NCBI RefSeq assembly: GCF_008831285.2
Contig: NC_045145.1
Location: 8,928,802 to 8,992,801, forward strand
Length of the DNA stretch: 64,000 nucleotides
Reading direction: 5' to 3'
From: Nymphaea colorata
Lineage: Eukaryota > Streptophyta > Magnoliopsida > Nymphaeales > Nymphaeaceae
Under the pieces are notes generated by a model. It saw nothing but the letters and a program-made list of their open reading frames with translations. It was not told where the DNA came from and did not search any database. This document shows positions 21,015 through 33,121 of the stretch, piece by piece (the first letter of the stretch is position 1; the number at the start of each line of letters is the position of its first letter). A program made the translations under genes and the position numbers.

Positions 21015-21589
21015 CGATCAAGAATATATATAGTTAATATATAATACAACACAACCGAAACTTAAATGCAACAACACATGTCAACTAGAAAGAATGCATG
21101 CATAATACTCTAGGGAGACCAAAAGCATGGCCAATAGACGAGCCATTGCTAATTAGCCACATGTTGGTCCATTCATTGGAACGTTCAAGCTTGACAACAA
21201 CCTCATCTATAGAGCTCTAATTTGGCCCCCAGTGCCTACAAAGAGTTGGATGAACTTCACGTACATCCAAAATGCCAATGATTTATGATTAGGTAAAACA
21301 AGACATTTGACAATCATAACCTACAATAAAAACTTGATTTTGAAGTACAATATCAAACTCTCGTGCAACATGAATCGGCTTTTCCAAAACCACTGTACAT
21401 CCACGAGAACTCTGATGAGTTGGGCTTTAAACTTCGACGTCAACTGCATGAATCAGAAGACACTGACAATGTAAAAAAAAAAAAAAAAAAACTAATGATA
21501 GAAAAGTTAAAAGCTCACGACTCTTTCAAACCCTTTCCTAAACAAAGCTTAAAATAGAAATCAACAAAAATACTGCCTAGCCTTCACAA

Positions 21590-22422
21590 GAAAACAAATT
21601 GTGATGGGAGCATTTCATTACACTAAACATGAGTGGAATATGTTTGAGGGGTTTCATCTATTCTATGAATGGACTAGCGGTTTGGAAATAAAAAGAACAA
21701 CATTTTTAAAAAACAGAGAGGGGCTGGGAGTTCCTCATATGCCCATGAAGTCAGGAAACATTACAAAAGAGATGTTAAGTGTTTACTTTTAAATAGTTTA
21801 TAAATCATCAATTTAAAACATAAGCAGAAAGTGCTCGTGTTGTGCAAATGATATCCCTTTCATTTACCCTCAATACCGTACAAGCATCGGGATTCATTTC
21901 GCATCAATGTTGTTGAATCTCTAGAAGGGAAGCCTTTAAATTTTAAAAAAAAATTTACCTTCAATACCGTACACGTCCATGAAAGATTGTTGCATTTCAA
22001 TTCCTTCGAGTTCAGCCTTCATGCCATTTATCTCTTGACAGGCACCTTTTTTATTTTTCTTGGTTTTGCTTCTTTTTCTTCCTTTTTTTTCTGCATTTGA
22101 TTTTTTGCCTCTTCATTTTTTCTTGCTTTTGATTTTCTTTTTCAGGCCGACCTTCACCTTTACCTCTCCACCCCAAAGGCTACTACGAAGCTCCACCGCT
22201 TTGGTGGTCAGGTGTAGTTTTGTCACATATCAACCCGTTTCACCTTGCGGGTTTTTAACATGTCAAAAGTACGTCAGTCATAGACATAAGTCACCTATAT
22301 GCCTACCCGTACTCTTGATTATTAACCCAGAGGAACAACTACACAAGCCCCGAGCCCATCTCTCAACTCTTATTTTGCTACCTGCCAATATTTTCTAAGG
22401 CATTATGGCTTCTCTCTTAGGA
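21590..22422 (-). repeat. inverted copy of repeat R in unit 2, part 1
   Basis: Same sequence as 13440-14360 with small deletions; its continuation lies beyond the gypsy block at 40821-41290. Confidence 0.65.
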
Positions 22423-22427
22423 TATTT

Positions 22428-25331
22428 TGTAACGCTCGTTGGTTTTGGCAGGTCGGGTCGGGTTAGGGTCCAGACCCAGACCCGACACCCACTCGCGTAA
22501 GGAGCCCGACGTGAGGCCCTTCTCCCTCGCCTTTCCCTTTTTCCTCCTTCGTCGTCTCCTGGTGGTCTCTCGTGACAGCACTGAGGGAGGAGAAGTGGCG
22601 GTCGGTGTGGTGGTGGCTGGAACGGCGACGGCGACGGAGGTGGCAGCGGCGACTACGGCAGCGGCGGCTTGGTAAACCCTCTCTCTCTCTCGTGCGATTT
22701 TCCCTTCTCTGCCACTCATGCCCTTTTGTTTTTTTTTTCTCTGCCGCACGTCCCCTCTTCTTCTCTCTCGCCACTCTCTTTCCCTTTTTCCGTTGGTTCT
22801 CTACCGCTCGACCCTCTTCTCACTCACCCGCACTCCCCCACCTGCTCTTTCTCTCTTCTCTCACCCCCACTGCCGTTTTCCCCCTTGACCGAACCCCTCC
22901 TCTCTCTGTCTCTCCTCTCTGTCAGCGTCCTTTTCTCTTGTTCATTTCAGCTTTTCCCACTACTACCGTGGGTCTCTCCTAGCAACAGATTTGGTGTTGA
23001 ACTTTATTTGGACGTGTGTTGACTCTTTTTATGGCGTTTTGGGGTTGGATTGCAGTTTAGGGACGTTTTTCCCCTCTTACCAGCTAGTAGGGCCTGTAGT
23101 GAGCAGCAGCAGCAAGCAATCTCGAGCATTGGCACTTGATCGGACGTGTTAAGTGGTTGCTAGAAGGGTTGTAGCAGTTTGGACGCTTGTTTTGGGGTGA
23201 GCGATACCTAATCAAGCTCAAAGTAATGAATATTATCTTCTAAAGCATGTATAATTATTGTTCGAGCATGCTAGAGCTTAGAATTGATGATTTGTTAGTG
23301 ATTTTGTTTTTGGAAGAAACTTAGGATTTGCGTTGGGAAGTAATGATTCATGTATTTAATGATCGTTTAAGCATGATGAATTAATTTTCGAAGCTTTAGG
23401 GAAGCATGGTAGAGATTGTGAGGTTGTGGAGAAGATTTATAACCGTCTTAGGGAGTGTAGCGCAGACTTTCGTGAGCGGGTGTATCATGAAGTTAATTAG
23501 GGAAAGTATACGTATTTGGATGTGACTTTGGGGTTGATGTCTTAATTAAAGAACGTTATTGAGGAAGGAATTAGTGATGGACTGATTGATGGTTGAGGGT
23601 TTTGATATTTCGAGGCAACGTCATGGCGTAAAGGAGGAGGCCTATTGGAGAGCTTGTTGGTCGACACTACCTGTCGACACCCTCTTGAGGCGACGACACG
23701 TGCCTCAAGGATTTTATTTTGTATTTGTTCGTTTTTGTTTGAATTGTGTAGGTATCTAAAAGAAACCTTATTCTTGTCTATGTTTGCAGGTACACCGGGC
23801 ACATCCCGTCGACCTTGAGTTCGAAGCTTGAGGCATTTTGAAGAATTTGGTGAGCGCGCCACAGGTATGGCGACATTCCAGGCAAATCTCTGCCTGGGGC
23901 AAATGTGTGATTGTGTGCTCCTAGGATCAAGGGATCCTAGGATTGTGATGTTAAATTGATTGACTGCTTTGTGAATGAGTATATGTATGTTGCTTATATG
24001 ATATGAATGGGTTAGAAAGATTATTAGTCTTTTGTTTTGAAAATGTTACGCTTTGGCATGTGCATGCTATAATTGATATCTGTTTAGGACAGATGAGGAG
24101 GGGTATCGAGTCGAGTGTCTCCTCGACCCCAATTGTGCATTAGAAAGCATCATAGAATGATAACTGCATAGGGCAGCTACGAGCCAAACGCAGATCGAGA
24201 CATTGTTGCATAGATAATTGACGTGATTGATGTGGGGATTGGCTAAGTTTTTCAAAGAGATAATTGACGTGATTGATGTGGGGATTGATGTGATGATTGA
24301 TCCAACCTCATGAGCTAGCCAGTCAGTTTGTGAATGCATTATTCTAATGATAATAATCAATGATTAAGAGATGAGAGGCCAGTGGGATGTGGGATGTGGC
24401 TGTGTGTTTGGGAGACGTCCCGTTCTCGCCACTGGCCTCGCCTGTCGGAGCGCAGGCGGTGCAAGGCCCCAGGGTTCTGTTGTGTGTTGTGCTTGGAGTG
24501 TTGGGCTCCCGCCTTCCCAACTTGGGTGTCCTAGGGAAGGCTGAGTATCTCACCTTGGACTTCACACATCCAGGGATGAGTGCTCTATTGCTGCAGCGGG
24601 TGAAATGGATCCATACTGTTATGGGCCACCACGGGGGTTGTCTCTCGGCTGTAGGCCTTCCGCGGTGTGCACGTGCCTGTGTTGCACCCACAGGAACTGT
24701 TAATGCACTAAAGTTGATGAAAATGTAATGTGTTTGATAGAATGCAAGTGACTGACGCATATGTGAATGATATGAATACAAGTGTTATGTTTAAGTATGC
24801 TTCGCATGTGACTGATGTTGTGTTAGTGTGGCCATCAAGTGGCTTTTACGTGTCGTACTCTGACACGACATGACGATAGATGGGTTGATATTTGTTCTTT
24901 TATTTGAGCCTTACTTGAGAGGGTTTGGCATTTTCCTGGCTTGTTGCCATACTGCGAAGGCTGAGGCTTCAGTTGTTTTCTTTTTCAGGTTTTGGCGGAC
25001 CCGGGGCAACAGGTTGAGTAGATGGCTTCACTCACATCCTATTGGGGAGGTTTTGGGATTGTCGTTTGTAGTGCCGGCGCGTCATGTTTTGGTTTTATTG
25101 ATGTCTTCTTTTGTTAGGCATCAATGTTATGATTTTAGGGCATTTTGGTCATGCATGCACATAGATGTGAATTTCTAAGAAACAAAATTGTTATATAAAT
25201 GAAAGTTCGCCCCATTGTTTTGAATTGCTTGGCTCATCGTCTTTTTGAATTGTTGGGTAGTCACACCTCAATGCTTTATGTTTAGAAAAAAAAAAAAAAA
25301 CTTTGAGGGTTAAAAAGGTCGGGGTGTGACA
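22428..25331 (+). repeat. LTR 1 (5' LTR) of the gypsy block
   Basis: 2,904 bp, TG...CA. Compared with LTR 3 it lacks about 170 bp around 24290, lacks one copy of a 15-bp GGCGACTACGGCAGC repeat near 22660, and carries scattered substitutions. The region 22680-22980 is pyrimidine-rich. Open frames there and on its complement are compositional, not genes. Confidence 0.92.
23919..23942. repeat. LTR 1 hairpin TCCTAGGATC-AAGG-GATCCTAGGA
   Basis: Perfect 10-bp arms. About 220 bp upstream lies a second inverted pair, CTTGAGGC...GCCTCAAG (23690-23716). Confidence 0.9.
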
Positions 25332-25335
25332 GTTT

Positions 25336-25348
25336 TGGTATCAGAGCC
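25336..25348 (+). promoter_or_regulatory. primer-binding site, tRNA-Met type (first copy)
   Basis: TGGTATCAGAGCC four bases after the LTR end, complementary to the 3' end of initiator tRNA-Met as in many plant LTR retrotransposons. Confidence 0.9.
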
Positions 25349-25567
25349 ATAGCAAACCCCATTATGGATGTGAGTTAAAGCCTATCTGTGAAGCCGTGTT
25401 GCTCAGGTACACATTTGTTTGATTAGTTGGTTATTGTAGTTTTGATTTTTCAAGTATAAGTATGTAATGTGATCTATATTTTGAACTTCGTGTTAATGAA
25501 CGCTGTGATTTGACTTGTGAGTTTGGTATTAGTTGTGATTTGAGAATAAAGGATCTTGTTTGTACAG

Positions 25568-27118
25568 ATGGAATATCATCGTAGGGGTAAGAAGCGAGCT
25601 GGGCCGTTTTTAGAGGCACATAGAGAGCCCAGCCCAACCCATTCTGATGCGCATACTCCGCGGGGTGACAGTGCGTCAGAGCCCCAGTATGCCCAGCTAG
25701 GTGGGGGTGCCCAAACCCCACCAAGACAGACTCCGCCAGTGGATCAGCAGACTATATTGCTGACCACGTTGCAGACACTGACCACGTTAGTGCAGTCGAT
25801 GGTCGGTAATTAGAGGAGTAATGCATCTCCTTCGGGGGACACCAGTGCTCCAGTTCGGGACAAGGCAACGGCAATGTCTTATCAGCAGTTTATGGCGATG
25901 CAACCGCCTATCTTTTCAGGAGGGGGCAGTCATGACAAGGCAAAGGACTGGATTGAAGAGGTTGAACGTATTTTTTGGCTTCTGAAGGTGCCAGAAGAAG
26001 ATAGAGTGAACTATGGCTCCTATTTGTTGAAGGGTGATGCCAAGAATTGGTGGCAGTCAACTAGTGAGATTCGGTTCGCTGGCCAAGGGTCAATCTCATG
26101 GAAGCAGTTTAGAGATTCCTTCTTCAGCACATACTTTCCAGTGTATGCCAGAGACAAGAAAATGCAAGAATTTCTAGATTTGCAGCAGAATCAGTCGAGC
26201 TTAGAAGAGTACATTACGAGATATCGGCACTTGGAGGTGTATTGCCCACACCTTTACACTACAGATGAGGCCAGAGCGGGCAAGTTTGTGCGTGGGCTGC
26301 GAGATGGACTACGAAGCAAAGTGTTGACAAGTAGACCTCGTGACTTGGATGAGGCAGTTACAATGGCACGATGCATAGAAGAAGATTGGGTAAGGACACA
26401 GAAGGATCATCAGAAGAAAGCAGGCCAGCATTCACAAGGTGGACGGACACAGGTAAAGCGCCAACACTTTGCGGGCAGGACAAGGCCTTATGAGAGGCGG
26501 GATGACCGAACTTTCAGACGGAACCTGCCTAGTGAGGCCACACAGGGGTCAGTGGCCACTCCGACTTCTCAGAAGTGCCCCACTTGTTCTCGTGTGCACC
26601 CCGGGAAGCCGTGCTATCGGGTGACTGGTGCTTGTTTACACTGCGGAGGTATGAGACACTTTATCAAGGATTGCCCATTGAAGAAAGAAAGAGAATTGAA
26701 GAAGCCTGAAGCCGGTTCTTCTAGCGCACGACAGACGTCTGGACCTGTCTACGCTACTACTGTGGAGGAGCTTCAGGCACACGACCTCGTTGAAGGTACT
26801 TTATTTGTCAGTTCTCATATTGCTAGAGTGTTATTTGATGCAGGAACGACGCATTCTTTTATATCTAGTCGATTTGCTACCTCACTAGAAGTGTCGGCTA
26901 GAAGAATGCCATATGTTTTAAAAGTTGTTAGCCCGATGCATGCTCAAGAGTCGTGTCGTGAGTATCTTCCTGATGTGGACGTGGAAATCCATCAACTTCA
27001 CCTACACGCACAGTTGGTGATCCTAGGTCTCAGTGAGTTTGATGTGATTTTGGGTATGGATTGGTTGTATGCGCATTATGCCATGATAGATTACAGGAAG
27101 AACAGATACAGATGTTGA
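25568..27118 (+). pseudogene. gypsy gag and protease, first copy
   Basis: Gag packages the element RNA; the protease cuts the polyprotein. The chosen start is the ATG at 25568 (MEYHRRGKKRAG), shortly after the primer site; an upstream in-frame ATG at 25556 is possible. TAG at 25811-25813 interrupts the frame before SYQQFMAMQPPIFSGGGS. The capsid domain reads AKDWIEEVERIFWLLKVP, LLKGDAKNWWQS, FVRGLRDGLRSKV. A CCHC knuckle follows (CLHCGGMRHFIKDC), then protease VLFDAGTTHSFISS and VILGMDWL. The active site is DAG where DSG or DTG is expected. The frame ends at 27116-27118 through a frameshift before RT. Confidence 0.9.
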
Positions 27119-30100
27119 CTAATGAGATGCAGCCTGTGGAATTTCATGCTCGTAGGGCCAGTCGAACTGATAAGATATTGGTGTCTGCATTGAAGGCTAA
27201 GCGATGGATAGAAAGTGGAAGCGTTGTCTTCTTGGTCAATGTGTTGATCAATGAGGCTGAACGGATGAAATTGCAGGATGTTGCCGTGGTGAGTGAGTAT
27301 CCTGATGTGTTTCCTGAGGAATTATCAAGTTTGCCTCCAACTCGAGAAGTGGAGTTCAAGATAGAGTTGTTACCAGGGACAACTCCTATTTCTAAGGCAC
27401 CCTACCGTATAGCACCAGCAGAGTTAGAAGAGTTGAAGAAGCAACTGTAGGAGCTCTTAGACAAGGGCTTCATCCGACCTAGTGTGTCACCTTGGGGAGC
27501 ACCTGTATTGTTTGTGAAAAAGAAAGATGGGACTATGCGCTTGTGCATAGATTATCGCATGTTGAATCAAGTCACCATCAAGAATAAGTATCTGTTTCCA
27601 AGAATTGAAGACTTGTTTGATCAGCTTAAGAATGCAAAGGTTTTCTCTAAGATCGATCTGAGTAATGGCTACCATCAACTCTTGATACGGGAGGAAGATG
27701 TTTCTAAGACTGCTTTTCGAACCAGATATGGGCATTATGAATTCAGGGTCATGCCTTTTGGGTTGACTAATGCTCCCGCAGCGTTCATGGACCTCATGAA
27801 TCGGGTTTTCCAAGAGTTCTTGGATCGTTTTGTTATTGTGTTTGTTGATGATATTTTGGTGTACTCAGAGAGTGTGGCAGAGCACAGAGACCACTTGAGA
27901 AGTGTGTTGGGTCTTTTGCGCAAGCATAAGCTTTATGCCAAATACTCAAAATGTGAATTTTGGCTAGAGAAGGTAAACTTTCTGGGTCATGTGATCTCGA
28001 AGGATGGAGTATCCGTCGATCCGGCTAAGGTGTCAGCTGTTCAGGACTGGAGGACACCTTGCAGTGTAACTGAGGTTAGAAGCTTTTTGGGATTGGCAAG
28101 ATACTATCGCAGGTTCATACAAGACTTTTCGAAAATAGCTACACCCATGACTAAGCTATTGAGAAAAGGAGTGAAGTTTGTGTGGAATGAAGAGTGTGAG
28201 AAGAGTTTTCAAAATCTGAAGGTCAAGCTTACTACTGCCCCTATTTTGACACTTCCATCAGGTCATTCTAGTTTTGTGGTGTACACTGATGCTTCGGGGA
28301 TCGGATATGGTTGTGTGTTGATGCAGCATGGCCGTGTAGTGGCTTATGCATCAAGGCAGTTGAAGGCCCATGAGCAACACTATCCCACTCATGATTTGGA
28401 GTTGGGAGCAGTTGTGTTCGCATTGAAGATGTGGAGACACTATCTTTATGGTGCAACATTCGAGGTGTTTACCGATCACAAGTCCTTGAAGTATATATCC
28501 TCACAAAGGGATCTCAACTTGAGGCAAAGAAGATGGATCGAATATTTAAAGGATTATGATTTCACCATATCGTATCGTCCAGGCAAGGCGAATGTGGTGG
28601 CAGATGTGTTGAGCAGGCATGCCAAGGCGACAATGTGCAGTATGTTGACTCGTTCTTGGACATTATTGCAAGATGTGATAGCTTGGCAGCCTTACATTTG
28701 TGATGAGAACAAGGCAATGATGACGGCCTTGATTCGGCATCCTTTGATGGAAGAACTTGTAATGAAACAAAAGGAAGATCCAGAGTTTGCTAAGAACATG
28801 GAAGAAAGCAAGAAGACAGATTCTCTTTGGCATCAAGATGAAGATGGGTCATTGCGGTTTCGGCAGAGATTATGGGTTCCTAGAGATGAAGGGGTGAAGC
28901 GTCTGTTGCTTGATGAAGCTCACAAATCTAAGTTTTCTATTCACCCTGGCAGTACAAAGATGTTTCAAGATATGAGAAGAAATTTTTGGTGGCCTGGAAT
29001 GAAGCGTGAAATTGCAGAATATGTGGCAAAGTGCTTAGTTTACCAACAAGTAAAAGCAGAGCATCAGCGACCAGGAGACTTGTTGCAAAGAATCGATATT
29101 CCAGTGTGAAAATGGGAAGACATTACTATGGATTTTGTGGTTGGGTTGCCTCGTACCAAAAGACAACAGAATGCCATATGGGTGATTGTTGATCGACTTA
29201 CGAAGTCCGTTCACTTTCTGTCAATCAGAATCAGTCAATCTTTGGAAAATCTCGCAGAGTTGTATATTGGCGAGATAGTGAGATTGCATGGAGTGCCAAA
29301 GTCTATCATTTCAGATCGAGATCCGCGTTTTACCTCTAGGTTTTGGGGGCAATTACAGAGGGCTTTGGGTACCAAGCTTAAGATGAGCACAACATTTCAT
29401 CTCCAAACTGATGGGCAATCAGAGAGGACTATTCAGACCTTAGAAGACATGTTGCATGCATGTGTCTTAGAGTGAAAAGGAGAATGGGACAAACATGTGA
29501 AACTGGCAGAATTTGCTTATAATAACAGTTACCACTCTAGTATTGGGATGGCACTGTTTGAGGCTTTGTATGGAAGGCCGTGCAGATCTCCAGCTTGTTG
29601 GACCGATTTAGGTGATGGCAAGATCGAAAACCCTTTAGTATTGCAACACTACACCGACCAAGTGAAATTAATAAGAAAGAAGTTGTTTACTGCTCAGAGT
29701 AGACAAAAAAGTTATGCTGACATTCGTCGTAGAGAATTGGCTTTGGAGGTGGGTGATCATGTGTTTTTAAAGATTTCTCCTACTAAAGGTGTTTTTCGCT
29801 TTGGTGCGAAGGGAAAATTGAGCCTGAGGTTCGTAGGACCTTTTGAGATATTAGAGAAGATTTGAGAGGTGGCATACAGATTGGCGTTACCACCAGTTTT
29901 GAGTCACGTTCATGACGTCTTCCATGTTTCCATGCTTCGAAAATACGTACCAGATCCGACACATGTGATTGATTTTCAAGGTATTCTAGTACAAGATGAT
30001 TTGACAATGGAAGAACAACCCATTAGAATTGTGGATAATCGAGAGCAAGTGCTTCGCACTAAGAGAATTCCTTTGGTGAAAGTGGAATGGCAGTACCATG

Positions 30101-30171
30101 GGTTGAAGGAGAGTACATGGGAGCATGAGGAGGACATGCGGAAGCAATATCCACACTTGTTCTTGCATTGA
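27119..30171 (+). pseudogene. gypsy pol: RT, RNase H, integrase, chromodomain-like tail, first copy
   Basis: One frame (shifted relative to gag-protease) covers the region with four in-frame stops: TAG 27448-27450, TGA 29107-29109, TGA 29473-29475, TGA 29863-29865. [41 protein letters not shown]. RNase [36 protein letters not shown]. Integrase zinc finger: [14 protein letters not shown] with CLVY where a second Cys (CxxC) is expected. Integrase core: [34 protein letters not shown] (D, D, E all present). The C-terminus PLVKVEWQYHGLKESTWE, DMRKQYPHLF resembles the chromodomain-type tail that targets heterochromatin. Stops and altered residues make it inactive. Confidence 0.92.
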
Positions 30172-30208
30172 GGTATGAGCTAAATTTCGAGGACGAAATT
30201 TCTTTTTT

Positions 30209-30220
30209 AGGAGGGCAGGA
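30209..30220 (+). promoter_or_regulatory. polypurine tract, first copy
   Basis: AGGAGGGCAGGA sits directly before LTR 2 and primes plus-strand synthesis in intact elements. Confidence 0.8.
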
Positions 30221-32888
30221 TGTAACGCTCGTTGGTTTTGGCAGGTCGGGTCGGGTTAGGGTCCAGACCCGGACCCGACACCCACTCGCGTAAGGAGCCC
30301 GACGCGAGGCCCTTCTCCCTCGCCTTTCCCTTTTTCCTCCTTCGTCGTCTCCTGGTGGTCTCCCGTGACAGCACAGAGGGAGGAGAAGTGGCGGTCGGTG
30401 TGGTGGTGGCTGGAACGACGACGGCGACGGAGGTCGCAGCGGCGACTACGGCAGCGGCGACTACGGCAGCGGCGACTTCGTAAACCCTCTCTCTCTCGTG
30501 CGATTTTCCCTTCTCTACCACTCATGTCCTTTTGTTTTTTTTTTCTCTGCCGCACGTCCCCTCTTCTTCTCTCTCGCCACTCTCTTTCCCCTTTTCCGCT
30601 GGTTCTCTACCGCTCGACCCTCTTCTCACTCACCCGCACTCCCCCACCTGCTCTTTCTCTCTTCTCTCACCCCCACTGCCGTTTTCCCCCCTTGACCGAA
30701 CCCCTCCTCTCTCTGTCTCTCCTCTCTGTCAGCGTCCTTTTCTCTTGTTCATTTCAGCTTTTCCCACTACTACCGTGGGTCTCTCCTAGCAACAGATTTG
30801 GTGTTGAACTTTATTTGGACGTGTGTTGACTCTTTTTATGGCGTTTTGGGGTTGGATTGCAGTTTAGGGACGTTTTTCCCCTCTTACCAGCTAGTAGGGC
30901 CTGTAGTGAGCAGCAGCAGCAAGCAATCTCGAGCATTGGCACTTGATCGGACGTGTTAAGTGGTTGCTAGAAGGGTTGTAGCAGTTTGGACGCTTGTTTT
31001 GGGGTGAGCGATACCTAATCAAGCTCAAAGTAATGAATATTATCTTCTAAAGCATGTATAATTATTGTTCGAGCATGCTAGAGCTTAGAATTGATGATTT
31101 GTTAGTGATTTTGTTTTTGGAAGAAACTTAGGATTTGCGTTGGGAAGTAATGATTCATGTATTTAATGATCGTTTAAGCATGATGAATTAATTTTCGAAT
31201 CTTTAGGGAAGCATGGTAGAGATTGTGAGGTTGTGGGGAAGATTTAGAACCGTCTTAGGGAGTGTAGCGCAGACTTCCGTGAGCGGGTGTATCATGAAGT
31301 TAATTAGGGAAGTATACGTATTTGGATGTGACTTTGGGGTTGATGTCTTAATTAAAGAACGTTATTGATGAAGGAATTAGTGATGAACTGATTGATGGTT
31401 GAGGGTTTTGATATTTCGAGGCAACGTCAAGGCGTAAAGGAGGAGGCCCTATTGGAGAGCTTGTTGGTCGACACTACCTGTCGACACGCTCTTGAGGCGA
31501 CGACACGTGCCTCAGGATTTTATTTTGTATTTGTTCGTTTTTGTTTGAATTGTGTAGGTATCTAGAAGAAACCTTATTCTTGTTTATGTTTGCAGGTGCA
31601 CCGGGCACATCCCGTCGACCATGAGTTCGAAGCTTGAGGCATTTTGAAGAATTTGGTGAGCGTGCCACAGGTATGGCGACATTCCAGGCAAATCCCTGCC
31701 TGGGGCAAATGTGTGATTGTGTGCTCCTAGGATCAAGGGATCCTAGGATGGTGATGTTAAATTGATTGACTGCTTGTGAATGAGTATATGTATGTTGCTT
31801 ATACGATATGAGTGGGTTAGAAAGATTATTAGTCTTTTGTTTTGAAAATGCTACGCTTTGGCATGTGCATGCTAGAATTGATATCTGTTTAGGACAGAAG
31901 AGGCGGGGTATCGAGTCGAGTGTCTCCTCGACCCCAATTGTGCATTAGAAAGCATCATATAATGATAACTGCATAGGACAGCTACGAGCCAACCGCAGAT
32001 CGAGACTACTCTTTNNNNNNNNNNNNNNNNNNNNNNNNNNNNNNNNNNNNNNNNNNNNNNNNNNNNNNNNNNNNNNNNNNNNNNNNNNNNNNNNNNNNNN
32101 NNNNNNNNNNNNNNAGTATCACCTTGGACTTCACACATCCAGGGATGAGTGCTCTACCGCTGCAGCGGGTGAAATGGATCCATACTGTTATGGGCCACCA
32201 CGGGGGTTGTCTCTCGGCTGTAGGCCGCCGCGGTGTGCACGTGCCTGTGTTGCACCCACAGGAACTGTTAATGCACTAAAGTTAATGAAAATGTAATGTG
32301 TTTGATAGAATGCATGTGACTGACGTATATGTGATGATATGAATGCAAGTGTTATGTTTAAGCATGCTTCGCATGTGACTGATGTTGTGTTAGTGTGGCC
32401 ATCAAGTGGCTTTTACGTGTCGTACTCTGACACGACATGACGATAGATGGGTTGATATTTGTTCTTTTATTTGAGCCTTACTTGAGAGGGTTTGGCATTT
32501 TCCTGCTTGTTGCCATACTGCGAAGGCTGAGGCTTCAGTTGTTTTCTTTTTCAGGTTTTGGCGGACCCGGGGCAACAGGTTGAGTAGATGGCTTCACTCA
32601 CATCCTATTGGGAGGTTTTGGGATTGTCGTTTGTAGTGCGGCGCGTCATGTTTTGGTTTTATTGATGTCTTCTTTGTTAGGCATCAATGTTATGATTTTA
32701 GGGCATTTTGGTCATGCATGCACATAGATGTGAATTTCTAGAAACAAAATTGTTATATAAATGAAAGTTCGCCCATTGTTTTGAATTGCTTGCTCATCGT
32801 CTTTTTGAATTGTTGGGTAGTCACCCTCAATGCTTTATGTTTAGAAAAAAAAAAAAACTTTGAGGGTTAAAAAGGTCGGGGTGTGACA
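30221..32888 (+). repeat. LTR 2 (middle LTR), mosaic and gapped
   Basis: The 5' part (30221-32014) follows LTR 3 at diagnostic sites (GACCCGGACCC, two 15-bp repeats, AGGACAGAAGAGG). The 3' part (32115-32888) follows LTR 1 (GAAATGGATCC, GGTCATGCATGCACATAG, GGCTGAGGCTTC). The change falls at the N gap. One-base homopolymer differences from both outer LTRs are frequent on each side of the gap. Confidence 0.88.
32015..32114. other. assembly gap of exactly 100 N
   Basis: A round 100-N run is the usual placeholder for a gap of unknown size. The matching interval in LTR 3 (about 39565-40031) is about 467 bp. Confidence 0.98.
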
Positions 32889-32892
32889 GTTT

Positions 32893-32905
32893 TGGTATCA
32901 GAGCC
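32893..32905 (+). promoter_or_regulatory. primer-binding site, second copy
   Basis: TGGTATCAGAGCC after the LTR 2 end, same spacing as the first copy. Confidence 0.88.
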
Positions 32906-33121
32906 ATGCAAACCCCATTATGGATGTGAGTTAAAGCCTATCTGTGAAGCCGTGTTGCTCAGGTACACATTTGTTTGATTAGTTGGTTATTGTAGTTTTG
33001 ATTTTTCAAGTATAAGTATGTAATGTGATCTATATTTGAACTTCGTGTTAATGAACGCTGTGATTTGACTTGTGAGTTTGGTATTAGTTGTGATTTGAGA
33101 ATAAGGATCTTGTTTGTACAG

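Noticed and set aside
22417-23022. Open frames in LTR 1 (and counterparts at 30207-30829 and 37756-38377)
   Set aside because: Pyrimidine-rich LTR sequence; the frames differ between LTR copies through single-base indels, so they are not conserved genes.
25336-25348. TGGTATCAGAGCC as part of a tRNA gene
   Set aside because: Only the primer-binding complement is present, at the canonical place after an LTR; no cloverleaf flanks it.
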